64,000 nt of DNA, taken from NCBI RefSeq assembly GCF_004912275.1, contig NZ_STGY01000071.1, forward strand, positions 62,001 to 126,000. The letters are read 5' to 3'. The DNA is from Glycomyces buryatensis. GTDB lineage: Bacteria; Actinomycetota; Actinomycetes; Mycobacteriales; Micromonosporaceae. Under the pieces are notes generated by a model. It saw only the letters and a program-made list of their open reading frames with translations. It searched no databases and was not told the origin of the DNA. The position numbers and the translations under genes were made by a program. Positions 43,348 to 51,194 of this stretch are shown piece by piece (the first letter of the stretch is position 1; each line of letters begins with the position of its first letter).

Positions 43348-44361
43348 ATGACCTATCCCCCGCCCGGCGGCAACCCTCCGCCGCCTGGCTTCGGCCAGCA
43401 GCCCCAACAGCCGGGATACGACTCGCAGCAGGGAGGCGGGTACAACCCGCAGCAGCCCGGCTACGGTGCGCCTTCCCAGCCCCAGCCCGGATACGGCCAG
43501 TCTCAGCCGCAGCCGGGTTACGGCCAGCAGCCGGGCTACGGGCAGACCCCGCCGCCCGGTTACGGGCAGCCCGGTCCCGGCCAGCCCGGCCAGCCCGGCC
43601 CCGGCGAGAATCCCTACGGCGCCCCGCCGCCCATGCCCCCTGCCTCGGGCGGCAGCGGCGGCATCTGGAAGATCATCGGCCCGATCGTCGGTGTCCTGGC
43701 GGTCGCGGCCATCCTGATCCTGCGGTACGTCGACTTCGGCGGCAGCGGCGATGACGGAGGTGACACCACCCTCAGCGACGACGAGGTCGCGGCCGCCGAA
43801 AGCGCGGCCGAAGGCGACTGCATGGGCGAGAACACCGAGGTCACCGCCGACGCCGAATTCGTCATCCCCTGCGATGACCCGGCGGCCTTCTGGACGATCA
43901 CGAAGGTCGACAACGAGGCGGCGGTGTCCGTCTCCGGCGGCGACGTGGCCGACTTCCAGGACGCGATCGACCAGTGCGGCGAGTCGGTCTACGCCCGCAT
44001 CCCCGGGCAGAAGTGGGTGGACTACAACTTCGTCTACGACGAGGCCACCGGCGTCACCTCGCAGTTCTTCTGTCTGGAGTCCATCGGCGAGCCGAACGAA
44101 TCCGGCCAGGCCGCCGTCGCCCCCGACACCGGCGACTGCTTCGACGACGCCGAAGACTGGTTCACCGTCGACTGCTCCGACCCCGGGGCGCTCTACGAGG
44201 CCGCCGACATGATCCCGGTCGACCCGCCGGTCGAGATGACCGAGGAAGAAGTCGCCACCAAGGCCGAGGAGTGCTCCGGCGGCGACTACTACACGCAGAT
44301 GATCAGCCCGTACGACCCGCTGGGGCGGGTCGGCGGCATCGCCTGCTACTCCGACCTCTAA
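43348..44361 (+). CDS. Pro/Gln/Gly-rich single-pass membrane protein with LppU-like ectodomain, copy 1
   Basis: A 337-residue protein. The first 95 residues are low-complexity cytosolic PGYG/QQPGYG repeats, followed by one TM helix near residues 107-127. The outer domain contains two units with GDC and a later Cys (EGDCMGEN, then PCDDPAAFW; TGDCFDDAEDW, then VDCSDPGALY), resembling LppU/SCO3897-type domains. AAGGAG lies 10 nt before the ATG. Two related genes follow, each isolated by a terminator. Function is unknown; such proteins are characteristic of actinobacterial envelopes. Confidence 0.75.
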   Translation: MTYPPPGGNPPPPGFGQQPQQPGYDSQQGGGYNPQQPGYGAPSQPQPGYGQSQPQPGYGQQPGYGQTPPPGYGQPGPGQPGQPGPGENPYGAPPPMPPASGGSGGIWKIIGPIVGVLAVAAILILRYVDFGGSGDDGGDTTLSDDEVAAAESAAEGDCMGENTEVTADAEFVIPCDDPAAFWTITKVDNEAAVSVSGGDVADFQDAIDQCGESVYARIPGQKWVDYNFVYDEATGVTSQFFCLESIGEPNESGQAAVAPDTGDCFDDAEDWFTVDCSDPGALYEAADMIPVDPPVEMTEEEVATKAEECSGGDYYTQMISPYDPLGRVGGIACYSDL

Positions 44362-44375
44362 AAAAGCGAGAACCC

Positions 44376-44405
44376 GAGGGCCGCCCCGGAAACGGGGCGG
44401 CCCTC
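44376..44405 (+). terminator. Strong terminator after membrane protein copy 1
   Basis: GAGGGCCGCCCCG pairs exactly with CGGGGCGGCCCTC around a GAAA tetraloop, 13 bp of stem, followed by GTCGTGTT. Confidence 0.92.
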
Positions 44406-44502
44406 GTCGTGTTCGGACGGTCGCGGCGGCGTCCTATGATGATGAGCCCCGCACGCCCAGGCGGTGTGCACCGCCCGCACTCAAAGCAAGATGGAGAACC
44501 AG

Positions 44503-45558
44503 GTGAGCTACCCGCCCCCCAATCCCTACCAGCAGCCGCCGCAGCAACCCGGCTACGGCGCGCCCCAGCAGCCCCCGCCTCAGCAGCCCGGCTACGGAAC
44601 GCCTCCCCAGCCCCAGCAGCAGCCGGGAGGCTACTCCCCGCAGCCGCAGCAGCAACCGGGCTACGGCGCACCACAGCAGCCCGGTTACGGTGCGCCGCAA
44701 CAGGGCGGGTACCCGCCTCCCCCCGGTGGCGGCGGCTACGGCGCTCCCCCGCCGATGCCGATGCCGCCCTCGAACGGCGGCACCGGCTTCGGCGCGTTCG
44801 TCAAGGACACCGGCAAGGGCCTGATGTGGCGGCTCATCGCCGGTGGCGCCGCGCTCCTCATCGTCGGCGTCATCGTGCTCGTGCAGATGCTCGGCGGCGA
44901 CGAATTCGGCGAAGCCGTGTCCGACCTGGATGACTCGGACATCAAGGCCGGAGTCGCCGTGGACGACTGCCTCTCGGACTGGTCGATGCACCTCTCGTTC
45001 GAGGAGGACCCGCTGGCCGAACTGGTCGTCGACTGCTCCTCTCCCGACGCGGTCTGGAAGGCCACCGTCGTCGACGAGGACGTCGACGACATCCGGGCCA
45101 GCTCCACCGGCGACCTGGAGTCCTTCGACGGCATCACCGCCATCTGCGGCGAAGAGGTCCTCGGCTGGCAGTTCGGCCAGACCTGGAAGAGCTACAACTT
45201 CGTCTACGACTCGGGCGGCGGCAAGGTCGACTACGTGGTCTGCGCCGAATCGCTGGACACGCCCGACTCCGAAGGCCGCACCCGCGTCGTGCCCGACGTG
45301 GGCGACTGCTTCAACGAGGACTACGACGGCTGGTACGTCCGCGACTGCGCCGACGCCTCGTACGAGACCACGGTCACCATCCCGGTCGACCCGCCGACGG
45401 CCATGACCGAGGACGAGATCGCCCAGATGGCCTTCGACTCCGGATGCAGCGAAGAGGACTACTTCTGGTCGCTGACGCAGCTGACCGACCCGACCTCCAC
45501 GACCGGCTCCGACAGCGACCCGGTCACCGGCATCCTCTGCGCGGCGTTCGCCTACTAG
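44503..45558 (+). CDS. Pro/Gln/Gly-rich single-pass membrane protein with LppU-like ectodomain, copy 2
   Basis: A 351-residue paralogue of the gene at 43348. Roughly 90 residues of QQPGYG repeats precede a TM helix (WRLIAGGAALLIVGVIVLV). The ectodomain has the same two Cys units: VDDCLSDWSM then VVDCSSPDAVW, and VGDCFNEDYDGW then RDCADASYE, with matching NFVYD and IPVDPP blocks. The GTG at 44503 is chosen because GGAG lies 7 nt before it and because copy 3 begins with the same residues; an in-frame ATG at 44491 would place the RBS inside the gene. Copies 1 and 2 are closer to each other than to copy 3. Confidence 0.75.
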   Translation: MSYPPPNPYQQPPQQPGYGAPQQPPPQQPGYGTPPQPQQQPGGYSPQPQQQPGYGAPQQPGYGAPQQGGYPPPPGGGGYGAPPPMPMPPSNGGTGFGAFVKDTGKGLMWRLIAGGAALLIVGVIVLVQMLGGDEFGEAVSDLDDSDIKAGVAVDDCLSDWSMHLSFEEDPLAELVVDCSSPDAVWKATVVDEDVDDIRASSTGDLESFDGITAICGEEVLGWQFGQTWKSYNFVYDSGGGKVDYVVCAESLDTPDSEGRTRVVPDVGDCFNEDYDGWYVRDCADASYETTVTIPVDPPTAMTEDEIAQMAFDSGCSEEDYFWSLTQLTDPTSTTGSDSDPVTGILCAAFAY

Positions 45559-45596
45559 GACGAACGCCTGATAGAGGGCATCGGACCCAGTTCCGA

Positions 45597-45643
45597 GGGC
45601 CGTCCCGCACCGAACATCCGAATCCTCGGGTGCGGGACGGCCC
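45597..45643 (+). terminator. Terminator after membrane protein copy 2
   Basis: GGGCCGTCCCGCACC pairs exactly with GGTGCGGGACGGCCC across a 17-nt loop, followed by TTCG. Confidence 0.85.
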
Positions 45644-45734
45644 TTCGCCGTATACCCCGCGTTCGCAGTGGAGCAATATGATGGAGCGAACGCCACCGAA
45701 CACCCCCTTGCCCGGCACAGCCTCGGAGACTCTG

Positions 45735-46571
45735 ATGAGCTACCCGCCCCCCAACCCCTACGACCCGAACCAGCAGCAGCCCGGCTACGGACAGCCCCCG
45801 CAGCCGCAGCAGCCCGGTTACGGTCAGTCCTCCCCGTCCCAACTCCAACAGCCGCAGTCCCAGCCGCAGCAGTTCTACACCGACGCCGACCCCTACGCAC
45901 GTCCCGATGCGTACGGGGCCCCCGCGCAAGGCGGCTACGGCAACCCCGCCATGAACGTCCACCCCGGCAGCGGCCCGCCCGGCGGTCCCGCGCCGATGCC
46001 CATGGGACCGCCCACCCCCGCCCCGCACGGGCAGGCCTTCCAGCCCGGCCAGGCGGCCCCCGCGCCTCCCAAGGGCCCCTCGAACCTCCCGCTGATCGTG
46101 ACGCTGTCGGTCGTCATGCTCGCCGTCGTCATCGGCGGCATCTTCATCGCCACCACCCTCGGCGGCGACGAACCGAAAGAGGAGACCACCGAAGCCGCCG
46201 GAGAGTCCAGCGCCGCCGAGGAGACTTCGGCCGCCGAAGAGGAGACGACTCCGGAGGAAGAGGAGACCACCGCGCCCGAGTCCGAGTTCCGGGCCCCGCT
46301 CGCGGACGAGTGCGTCGAGGACGTCACCGACGGCTTCTACGTCGTGGACTGCGAGGCCGAATCCGCCTACTGGCTCGTCCTCAAGGTCGTGGACTACCCC
46401 GAAGACCCCGACCCCAGCGACGAGTACCACTCGGTGGCCGGCACGGACGCCTGCGAGGACACCGACTGGAGCTACTACTACTACACCGACACCGCGCTGT
46501 CAGCCGGCCGCGACTGGGACCCCGAGATCGACTCCATCATTGCGATCTACTGTGTCCAGGAAGTCGAGTAA
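45735..46571 (+). CDS. Pro/Gln-rich single-pass membrane protein, divergent copy 3
   Basis: A 278-residue protein sharing the SYPPPNPY start and QQPGYG repeats with copy 2. The proline-rich part is longer and more varied; a TM helix lies near residues 118-140. After an acidic Glu/Thr/Ser linker only one short Cys unit remains (ADECVEDVTDGFYVVDCEAESAYW), so the second unit has been lost. GGAG precedes the ATG by 6 nt. Its stop lies 42 bp before the first ECF41 sigma gene, which has its own leaderless promoter. Confidence 0.72.
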   Translation: MSYPPPNPYDPNQQQPGYGQPPQPQQPGYGQSSPSQLQQPQSQPQQFYTDADPYARPDAYGAPAQGGYGNPAMNVHPGSGPPGGPAPMPMGPPTPAPHGQAFQPGQAAPAPPKGPSNLPLIVTLSVVMLAVVIGGIFIATTLGGDEPKEETTEAAGESSAAEETSAAEEETTPEEEETTAPESEFRAPLADECVEDVTDGFYVVDCEAESAYWLVLKVVDYPEDPDPSDEYHSVAGTDACEDTDWSYYYYTDTALSAGRDWDPEIDSIIAIYCVQEVE

Positions 46572-46613
46572 CGGCGCTCGCCGACCGCCACCCAGCTAGG
46601 TAGCATCGGCCGT

Positions 46614-47558
46614 ATGTCGTTGATCGCGGGCGAGGTCGAGCTGTTCGAGGCGCAGCGGAACCGGTTGGGCGCCATCGCCTACCGGCTCCTGGGTTCGGCC
46701 TCCGAGGCCGAGGACGCCGTGCAGGAGACGTTCCTGCGCTGGCAGTCCGCCGATCGCACCTCGATCCAAGTGCCCGAGGCGTGGCTGACGAAGGTCCTCA
46801 CCAACCTGTGCCTCAACCAGCTCACCTCCGCCCGCGCGCGGCGGGAGACCTACGTGGGCCAATGGCTTCCCGAACCGGTCATCGAGGGACACCCGCTGCT
46901 GGATCCGGCCGACACCGCCGAGCAGCGCGAATCGGTGTCCCTGGCCGTGATGGTCATGATGGAGCGCCTCTCCCCCGCCGAACGCGCCGTCTACGTCCTG
47001 CGTGAGGCATTCGCGTACCCGCACAGCGAGATCGCCGAAATCCTCGACATTACCGAGGCCGGCAGCCAGCAGACCTACTCCCGCGCCAAGCGGCACGTGA
47101 GTGCCGACAAGACCCGCACCGAGGTCGACCCGGCCACCGCCCGCAAGATCGTCGAGGAATTCCTCGCCGCCGCCACCAGCGGCCAAACCGACACGCTCGT
47201 CAAACTCCTCACCGACGACTCGATCGCCATCGGCGACGGCGGCGGCAAGGTCGTGGCCCGCCTCGTCCCGGTCCGCGGTGCGCTGGAGGTCGCGAAGTTC
47301 ATCCGGGGCCTGTTCAAGCCCAGCAAGGCCAAGCGCGAAATGCTCGGCGGATGGCCCGATCTGTATCTGACGCGGGCGAACGGCGACCCGGCCCTGGTCG
47401 TAGCGATCGGCGACCGCATCGTCGGGACCATGACCTTCGAGATCTCGGGCGGCCGCGTCTCGGCGATCCGCAATGTCGCCAACCCCGACAAACTCGTCGT
47501 GCTCGAACGCCACTGGAAGCACATCGAGCACCCCGAACCGGCTTACAAGGGCGAGTGA
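46614..47558 (+). CDS. sigJ: ECF41-type (SigJ-like) RNA polymerase sigma factor with SnoaL-like C-terminal domain, copy 1
   Basis: A 314-residue sigma factor. Region 2 (YRLLGSASEAEDAVQETFLRW, residues 23-43) and region 4 (LSPAERAVYVLREAFAYPHS, then EIAEILDITEAGSQQ) are followed by a C-terminal NTF2/SnoaL-like domain. The ECF41 marks are intact: WLPEP at 84-88 in the linker and DGGGK at 208-212. In this group the C-terminal domain itself modulates activity and no anti-sigma factor is needed. TAGCAT lies 7 nt before the ATG, so the transcript is probably leaderless. The adjacent oxidoreductase is the expected target. Confidence 0.9.
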   Translation: MSLIAGEVELFEAQRNRLGAIAYRLLGSASEAEDAVQETFLRWQSADRTSIQVPEAWLTKVLTNLCLNQLTSARARRETYVGQWLPEPVIEGHPLLDPADTAEQRESVSLAVMVMMERLSPAERAVYVLREAFAYPHSEIAEILDITEAGSQQTYSRAKRHVSADKTRTEVDPATARKIVEEFLAAATSGQTDTLVKLLTDDSIAIGDGGGKVVARLVPVRGALEVAKFIRGLFKPSKAKREMLGGWPDLYLTRANGDPALVVAIGDRIVGTMTFEISGGRVSAIRNVANPDKLVVLERHWKHIEHPEPAYKGE

Positions 47559-47578
47559 CCGGCCTCACAGTCAAGTTC

Positions 47579-47605
47579 TGTCAGAGTTCGCACGACTGCC
47601 TCGTT
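47579..47605 (+). promoter_or_regulatory. Candidate ECF41 promoter for the FAD oxidoreductase
   Basis: TGTCAGA at 47579-47585, a 16-nt spacer and CGTT at 47602-47605. The published ECF41 target pattern is TGTCACA, about 16 nt, then CGTC; here one or two positions differ. It ends 36 nt before the oxidoreductase ATG. Confidence 0.6.
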
Positions 47606-47640
47606 CAAGGGGGGCAAGCGAATCAGACAGGAGAAATCCA

Positions 47641-48816
47641 ATGCAGCACCGCATCGTAGTTCTCGGGGCCGGATACGCCGGCGCGTACATCGCGGGGAAC
47701 CTGGCCCGCAGCCTCGCCCCCACCGACCGGGAGATCACCGTCGTCAACGCCGAACCCGACTTCGTCGAGCGGCTGCGCCTCCACCAGGTCGCCGCCGGGC
47801 AGGACATCAAGCGCCACTCGCTGACCGAGGTCTTCCGCGGGACCGACATCCGAATTCGCCTGGCGCGTGTCGAATCGGTCGACGTCGAGGCCAAGACCGT
47901 CGCACTCAGCGACGGTGAACTCCCCTACGACACCCTGGTCTACGCACTCGGCAGCCGCGTCGCCGACCACGGCGTCCCCGGCGTGGTCGAACACGCCTTC
48001 CACGTCACCAGCAGCCCGGCCGCACAGCGACTGCGAGAACACCTGGACGGCCTCGACTTCGGCGGGAAGGTGCTCGTCGTCGGCGAGGGCCTGACCGGCA
48101 TCGAGACCGTCACCGAACTCGCCGAATCCAGGCCGGAGCTGCAGGTCGCCATGGCCGCCCGCGGTGAATTGGGCGCCTCGCTCTCGCCGGGAGCCCAGCG
48201 CCACCTGCGCCAGGCCTTCGACCGGCTCGGCATCGAGGTCCACGAGCACACCTCGATCGAACGCGTCGAGCAGACACGGGCGATCGGAGCCGACGGCACC
48301 GTCCTCGAATCCGACGCGACCGTGTGGGCCGCCGGCTTTGCCGTCGACCCCATCGCCGCCGCCAGCGGCCTGGAGGTCGCCGACACGGGCCAGATCCTGG
48401 TCGACCGGGAAATGCGCTCGGTCTCGCACCCGGACGTCTACTCCGCCGGCGACGCCGTCTACATCCTCGGCGACAACGGCCTCCCGCTGCCCATGTCATG
48501 CGCCTCGAGCGGATTCACCGCCAAGCAGGCGATCGAGGCGATCGTGGGAGACCTGACCGGCCACAAGGTCTCGACCAGCAAGCTGCCGTACGTCGGCAAC
48601 CACATCAGCCTCGGACGGAACGACGCGATCTTCCAGCTGGTCGACGAAGTGGCGCACTCGAAGTCGTGGTCGGTGCGCGGCAAGTCGGCCGTGCGCATCA
48701 AGGCGGCCATCCTCAAGGGCTCGATCATCGGCACCCTCCACCCGACCTTCGGCATGCCGAAGCGCAAGCACCGCCTGCAGACTTCCTCCAAGACGACGGA
48801 GGCCATTGCCGCCTAG
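47641..48816 (+). CDS. NDH-2-like FAD-dependent NAD(P)H oxidoreductase
   Basis: A 391-residue flavoprotein with the FAD motif HRIVVLGAGYAGAYIAGNLA at residues 3-22, the NAD(P)H motif GKVLVVGEGLTGIETVTELA, and HPDVYSAGDAVYI near residue 263. It resembles type II NADH dehydrogenases of actinobacteria, which pass electrons to quinones. An AGGAGAAATCC stretch precedes the ATG. Genes for such oxidoreductases often lie next to ECF41 sigma factors; it is enclosed here by two, with 10 bp to the second. The C terminus is basic (KRKHRLQTSSK). Confidence 0.88.
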   Translation: MQHRIVVLGAGYAGAYIAGNLARSLAPTDREITVVNAEPDFVERLRLHQVAAGQDIKRHSLTEVFRGTDIRIRLARVESVDVEAKTVALSDGELPYDTLVYALGSRVADHGVPGVVEHAFHVTSSPAAQRLREHLDGLDFGGKVLVVGEGLTGIETVTELAESRPELQVAMAARGELGASLSPGAQRHLRQAFDRLGIEVHEHTSIERVEQTRAIGADGTVLESDATVWAAGFAVDPIAAASGLEVADTGQILVDREMRSVSHPDVYSAGDAVYILGDNGLPLPMSCASSGFTAKQAIEAIVGDLTGHKVSTSKLPYVGNHISLGRNDAIFQLVDEVAHSKSWSVRGKSAVRIKAAILKGSIIGTLHPTFGMPKRKHRLQTSSKTTEAIAA

Positions 48817-48826
48817 GCTGGGAGCC

Positions 48827-49774
48827 ATGGACACTGCCACTTTGGAGCGCTTCGAGGCCAACCGGGACCGGTTGGCCTCGCTCGCGTACCGCCTGCTCGG
48901 ATCGGCGGCCGACGCCGAGGACGCGGTCCAGGACGCGTTCCTGCGCTGGCAGGACGCCGACCGGGACCACATCGACGTGCCCGAGGCGTGGCTGACCAAG
49001 ATCGTCACCAACCTCTCGATCGACCGGCTCCGCTCGGCCAAGGTGCGGCGCGAACGCGCGGTCGGCGACTGGATGCCCGAGCCGCTCCTCGACGGCGACC
49101 CGATGCTCGGCCCGGCCGAGACCTTCGAGCAGCGCGAGTCCGTGTCCCTGGCGGTGCTGACGCTGTTGGAGCAGCTCTCGCCGGTCGAACGGGCCGTGTA
49201 CGTCCTGCGCGAGGCGTTCTCCCACAGCCACAAAGAGATCGCCGCGATCCTGGACATCACTGAGTCGGCCAGCCACCAGCACCTCCATCGGGCCCGGCAA
49301 CGCATCGCCGCCGAATACCCCGCCACCGGCCGCCACGACACGATCGACCGCGACACCACGCGACGGGTCGTGGAGGCGTTCCTCGACGCCGCCGCCTCGG
49401 GCAGCACCGACCGGCTCGTCGCGCTGCTCACCGACGACGCCACGGCGGTCACCGACGGCTTCGGACTGAGCGAGAAGCTGATGCACTACTCGGTCCCGGA
49501 GCGGTTCGCCGCCGCCGCCCGGGCCGCGTTCAAGCCGACCCCGGCGAAGCGGGAGCTCGCGGGCGGCTCCCCGGCGCTCCATGCCGGCCTCGTCAACGGC
49601 GCCCCCGCCATGCTCGCCGTCATCGACGACCGCGTCGTGGGCGCGGTGGTGTTCGAGGTCGAGGGCGAGAAGGTCTCGCACGTCCGCGGCATGGCCAGTC
49701 CGGGCCGGCTCACCCGACTCACCGAGGTCTGGCAGCGGCACGAGCACGACGCGCCGCTCATCGCCGACTGGTGA
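48827..49774 (+). CDS. ECF41-type (SigJ-like) sigma factor, copy 2, with degenerate DGGGK motif
   Basis: A 315-residue paralogue of the gene at 46614. Regions 2 (YRLLGSAADAEDAVQDAFLRW) and 4 (LSPVERAVYVLREAF) are intact and close to copy 1. The ECF41 motifs have drifted: WMPEP at 82-86 and DGFGL at 210-214 in place of DGGGK. Since DGGGK is needed for control by the C-terminal domain, this copy may be constitutively active or respond differently. TAGGCT lies 7 nt before the ATG and includes the stop codon of the oxidoreductase, so it can be transcribed alone as a leaderless mRNA. Confidence 0.88.
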   Translation: MDTATLERFEANRDRLASLAYRLLGSAADAEDAVQDAFLRWQDADRDHIDVPEAWLTKIVTNLSIDRLRSAKVRRERAVGDWMPEPLLDGDPMLGPAETFEQRESVSLAVLTLLEQLSPVERAVYVLREAFSHSHKEIAAILDITESASHQHLHRARQRIAAEYPATGRHDTIDRDTTRRVVEAFLDAAASGSTDRLVALLTDDATAVTDGFGLSEKLMHYSVPERFAAAARAAFKPTPAKRELAGGSPALHAGLVNGAPAMLAVIDDRVVGAVVFEVEGEKVSHVRGMASPGRLTRLTEVWQRHEHDAPLIADW

Positions 49775-49799
49775 CCTGTTCGAAGGTGCTCGTTTGCCA

Positions 49800-51185
49800 C
49801 TGCTTGGTCCGATGGTTCGTTCAGCATGTTTCGGGACCGTCCCCCAAGTCTTCAGGGCACCAGAGAAACCACTACTGGAAGTCGCTCCGACTAAATTGTC
49901 GTACCCCTCCGATAGCGTTGGTGACGTGAAGATCGCGGTGCAAGTGAAGCTGATGCCGACGCCTGTTCAGGCGTCGGCATTGGCGGCGACTCTGCGCGTA
50001 TGCAACGAGGAGGCGAACCGGCTTTCCGAACGCGCCTTTCGCGGTGACGCTAAGCCAACCCGCGCGCACTTGCAGCGGGTCGCCTACAGCGACTTCAAAG
50101 ACCGCGGCCTGTCTGCTCAGCCTGCGCTGCATGTGATTCGGAAGGTCGCCGACGCGTACACAGTCTTGCGCGCCAACATTGCGGCCGGGAATCTCGGCGA
50201 ACCTGGTTCGCGACGCCGGGTCAAGGCCGAATCGAAGCCGGTCGCATTCCGATCGGATGCGGCGCAGCCCTTCGATGATCGGTGCCTGTCCTGGCAGCAC
50301 GATGCTGGGACCGCGTCGATCTGGACCGTGCACGGCCGCATGAAAGGCATCCGGTTCACCGGTGGCGCCGAACAATTGAAGGCTCTCCGCGAACATCGCA
50401 AGGGCCAGACTGATCTGGTCTGTCGCGATGGCATGTTCTATCTGGCCGCGACCTGCGAGGTCCCCGAAGCGGATCCGAACGAGCGGCCGGCGGGGTGGTT
50501 GGGCGTGGATCTGGGGATCGTGAATGTGGCGACCACCTCGGATGGGAAGGTCCGCTCCGGTAGAGGCCGAAATCGCCAGCGCCGTCGTGAGCAGGAACTG
50601 CGGGCGAAGTTGCAGGCGAAGGATACGAAGGCTGCGAAACGGTTGTTGAAGATCCGACGCCGCAAGGAACAGCGCCGGAATAGGGACGTCAATCACAAGG
50701 TTTCGAAAAGGATTGTGGCCGAGGCTGAACGCACCGGGCACGGGATCGCCCTTGAGGAGCTCAAGGGTCTCCGTGAGCGGGTACGGCTCCGCAAGCCCCA
50801 ACGGGCCGCAGTCCACTCCTGGCCGTTCGCCGAGCTCGCGGAGTTCATCGCCTACAAGGCGAAGATCGCCGGCGTGCCGGTGGTATATGTCGACCCGGCA
50901 TACACCAGCCAGGAGTGCTCGTACTGCCATTACATCGACAAGCGGAACCGGCCGAATCAGGCCGAGTTCCGGTGCCGGTCGTGCGGGGTCGTTGCCCACG
51001 CCGACCGAAATGCTTCCCGCAATATCGCCGCCCGCGGCGAGATGGCGTGGAATGCGGGGCGTCAGTCACGCGTCCCAGCACCGTCATTACGACAGTGCCG
51101 GATGTAGGAGTGAGCACGGCAGCCAGCCGCGGACGCCACCTACACGCTTGGCCTCTTTGGGTCGAGAAGTTGATTCAGTGCATTT
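49800..51185 (+). mobile_element. Solo tnpB element (IS200/IS605 or IS1341-like), ends uncertain
   Basis: The tnpB gene lies between the 3' ends of a sigma factor gene and hisS, with no tnpA. Imperfect stem sequence GTAGG...CCTAC follows the tnpB stop (51103-51142) and could belong to the guide (omega) RNA. The string CGAGAAGTTGATTCAG near 51163 might hold the right end, but neither end can be set exactly without an empty site. Confidence 0.55.
49926..51107 (+). CDS. tnpB: TnpB-family RNA-guided endonuclease (OrfB)
   Basis: A 393-residue protein with all residues of a working RuvC nuclease: Asp195 in GVDLGIVN, Glu277 in ALEELKG and Asp360 in AHADRNASRNIA. The zinc finger has two CxxC pairs (CSYC and CRSC) between the second and third RuvC motifs. 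The N terminus KIAVQVKLMPT is the usual TnpB start. The GTG at 49926 has TAGCGT 7 nt upstream and no ribosome binding site, so it is probably leaderless. As in IS1341-type elements, tnpA is absent; TnpB would cleave target-adjacent DNA to hold the element in the genome and be mobilised in trans. Confidence 0.92.
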   Translation: MKIAVQVKLMPTPVQASALAATLRVCNEEANRLSERAFRGDAKPTRAHLQRVAYSDFKDRGLSAQPALHVIRKVADAYTVLRANIAAGNLGEPGSRRRVKAESKPVAFRSDAAQPFDDRCLSWQHDAGTASIWTVHGRMKGIRFTGGAEQLKALREHRKGQTDLVCRDGMFYLAATCEVPEADPNERPAGWLGVDLGIVNVATTSDGKVRSGRGRNRQRRREQELRAKLQAKDTKAAKRLLKIRRRKEQRRNRDVNHKVSKRIVAEAERTGHGIALEELKGLRERVRLRKPQRAAVHSWPFAELAEFIAYKAKIAGVPVVYVDPAYTSQECSYCHYIDKRNRPNQAEFRCRSCGVVAHADRNASRNIAARGEMAWNAGRQSRVPAPSLRQCRM

Positions 51186-51194
51186 CGTATCTTT

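Noticed and set aside
43400-44750. Short nucleotide repeats resembling a CRISPR or VNTR
   Set aside because: They encode the PGYG/QQPGYG amino-acid repeats of the membrane proteins.
49926-51107. Cas12-type effector
   Set aside because: Size of 393 residues, single zinc finger and no CRISPR array point to TnpB.
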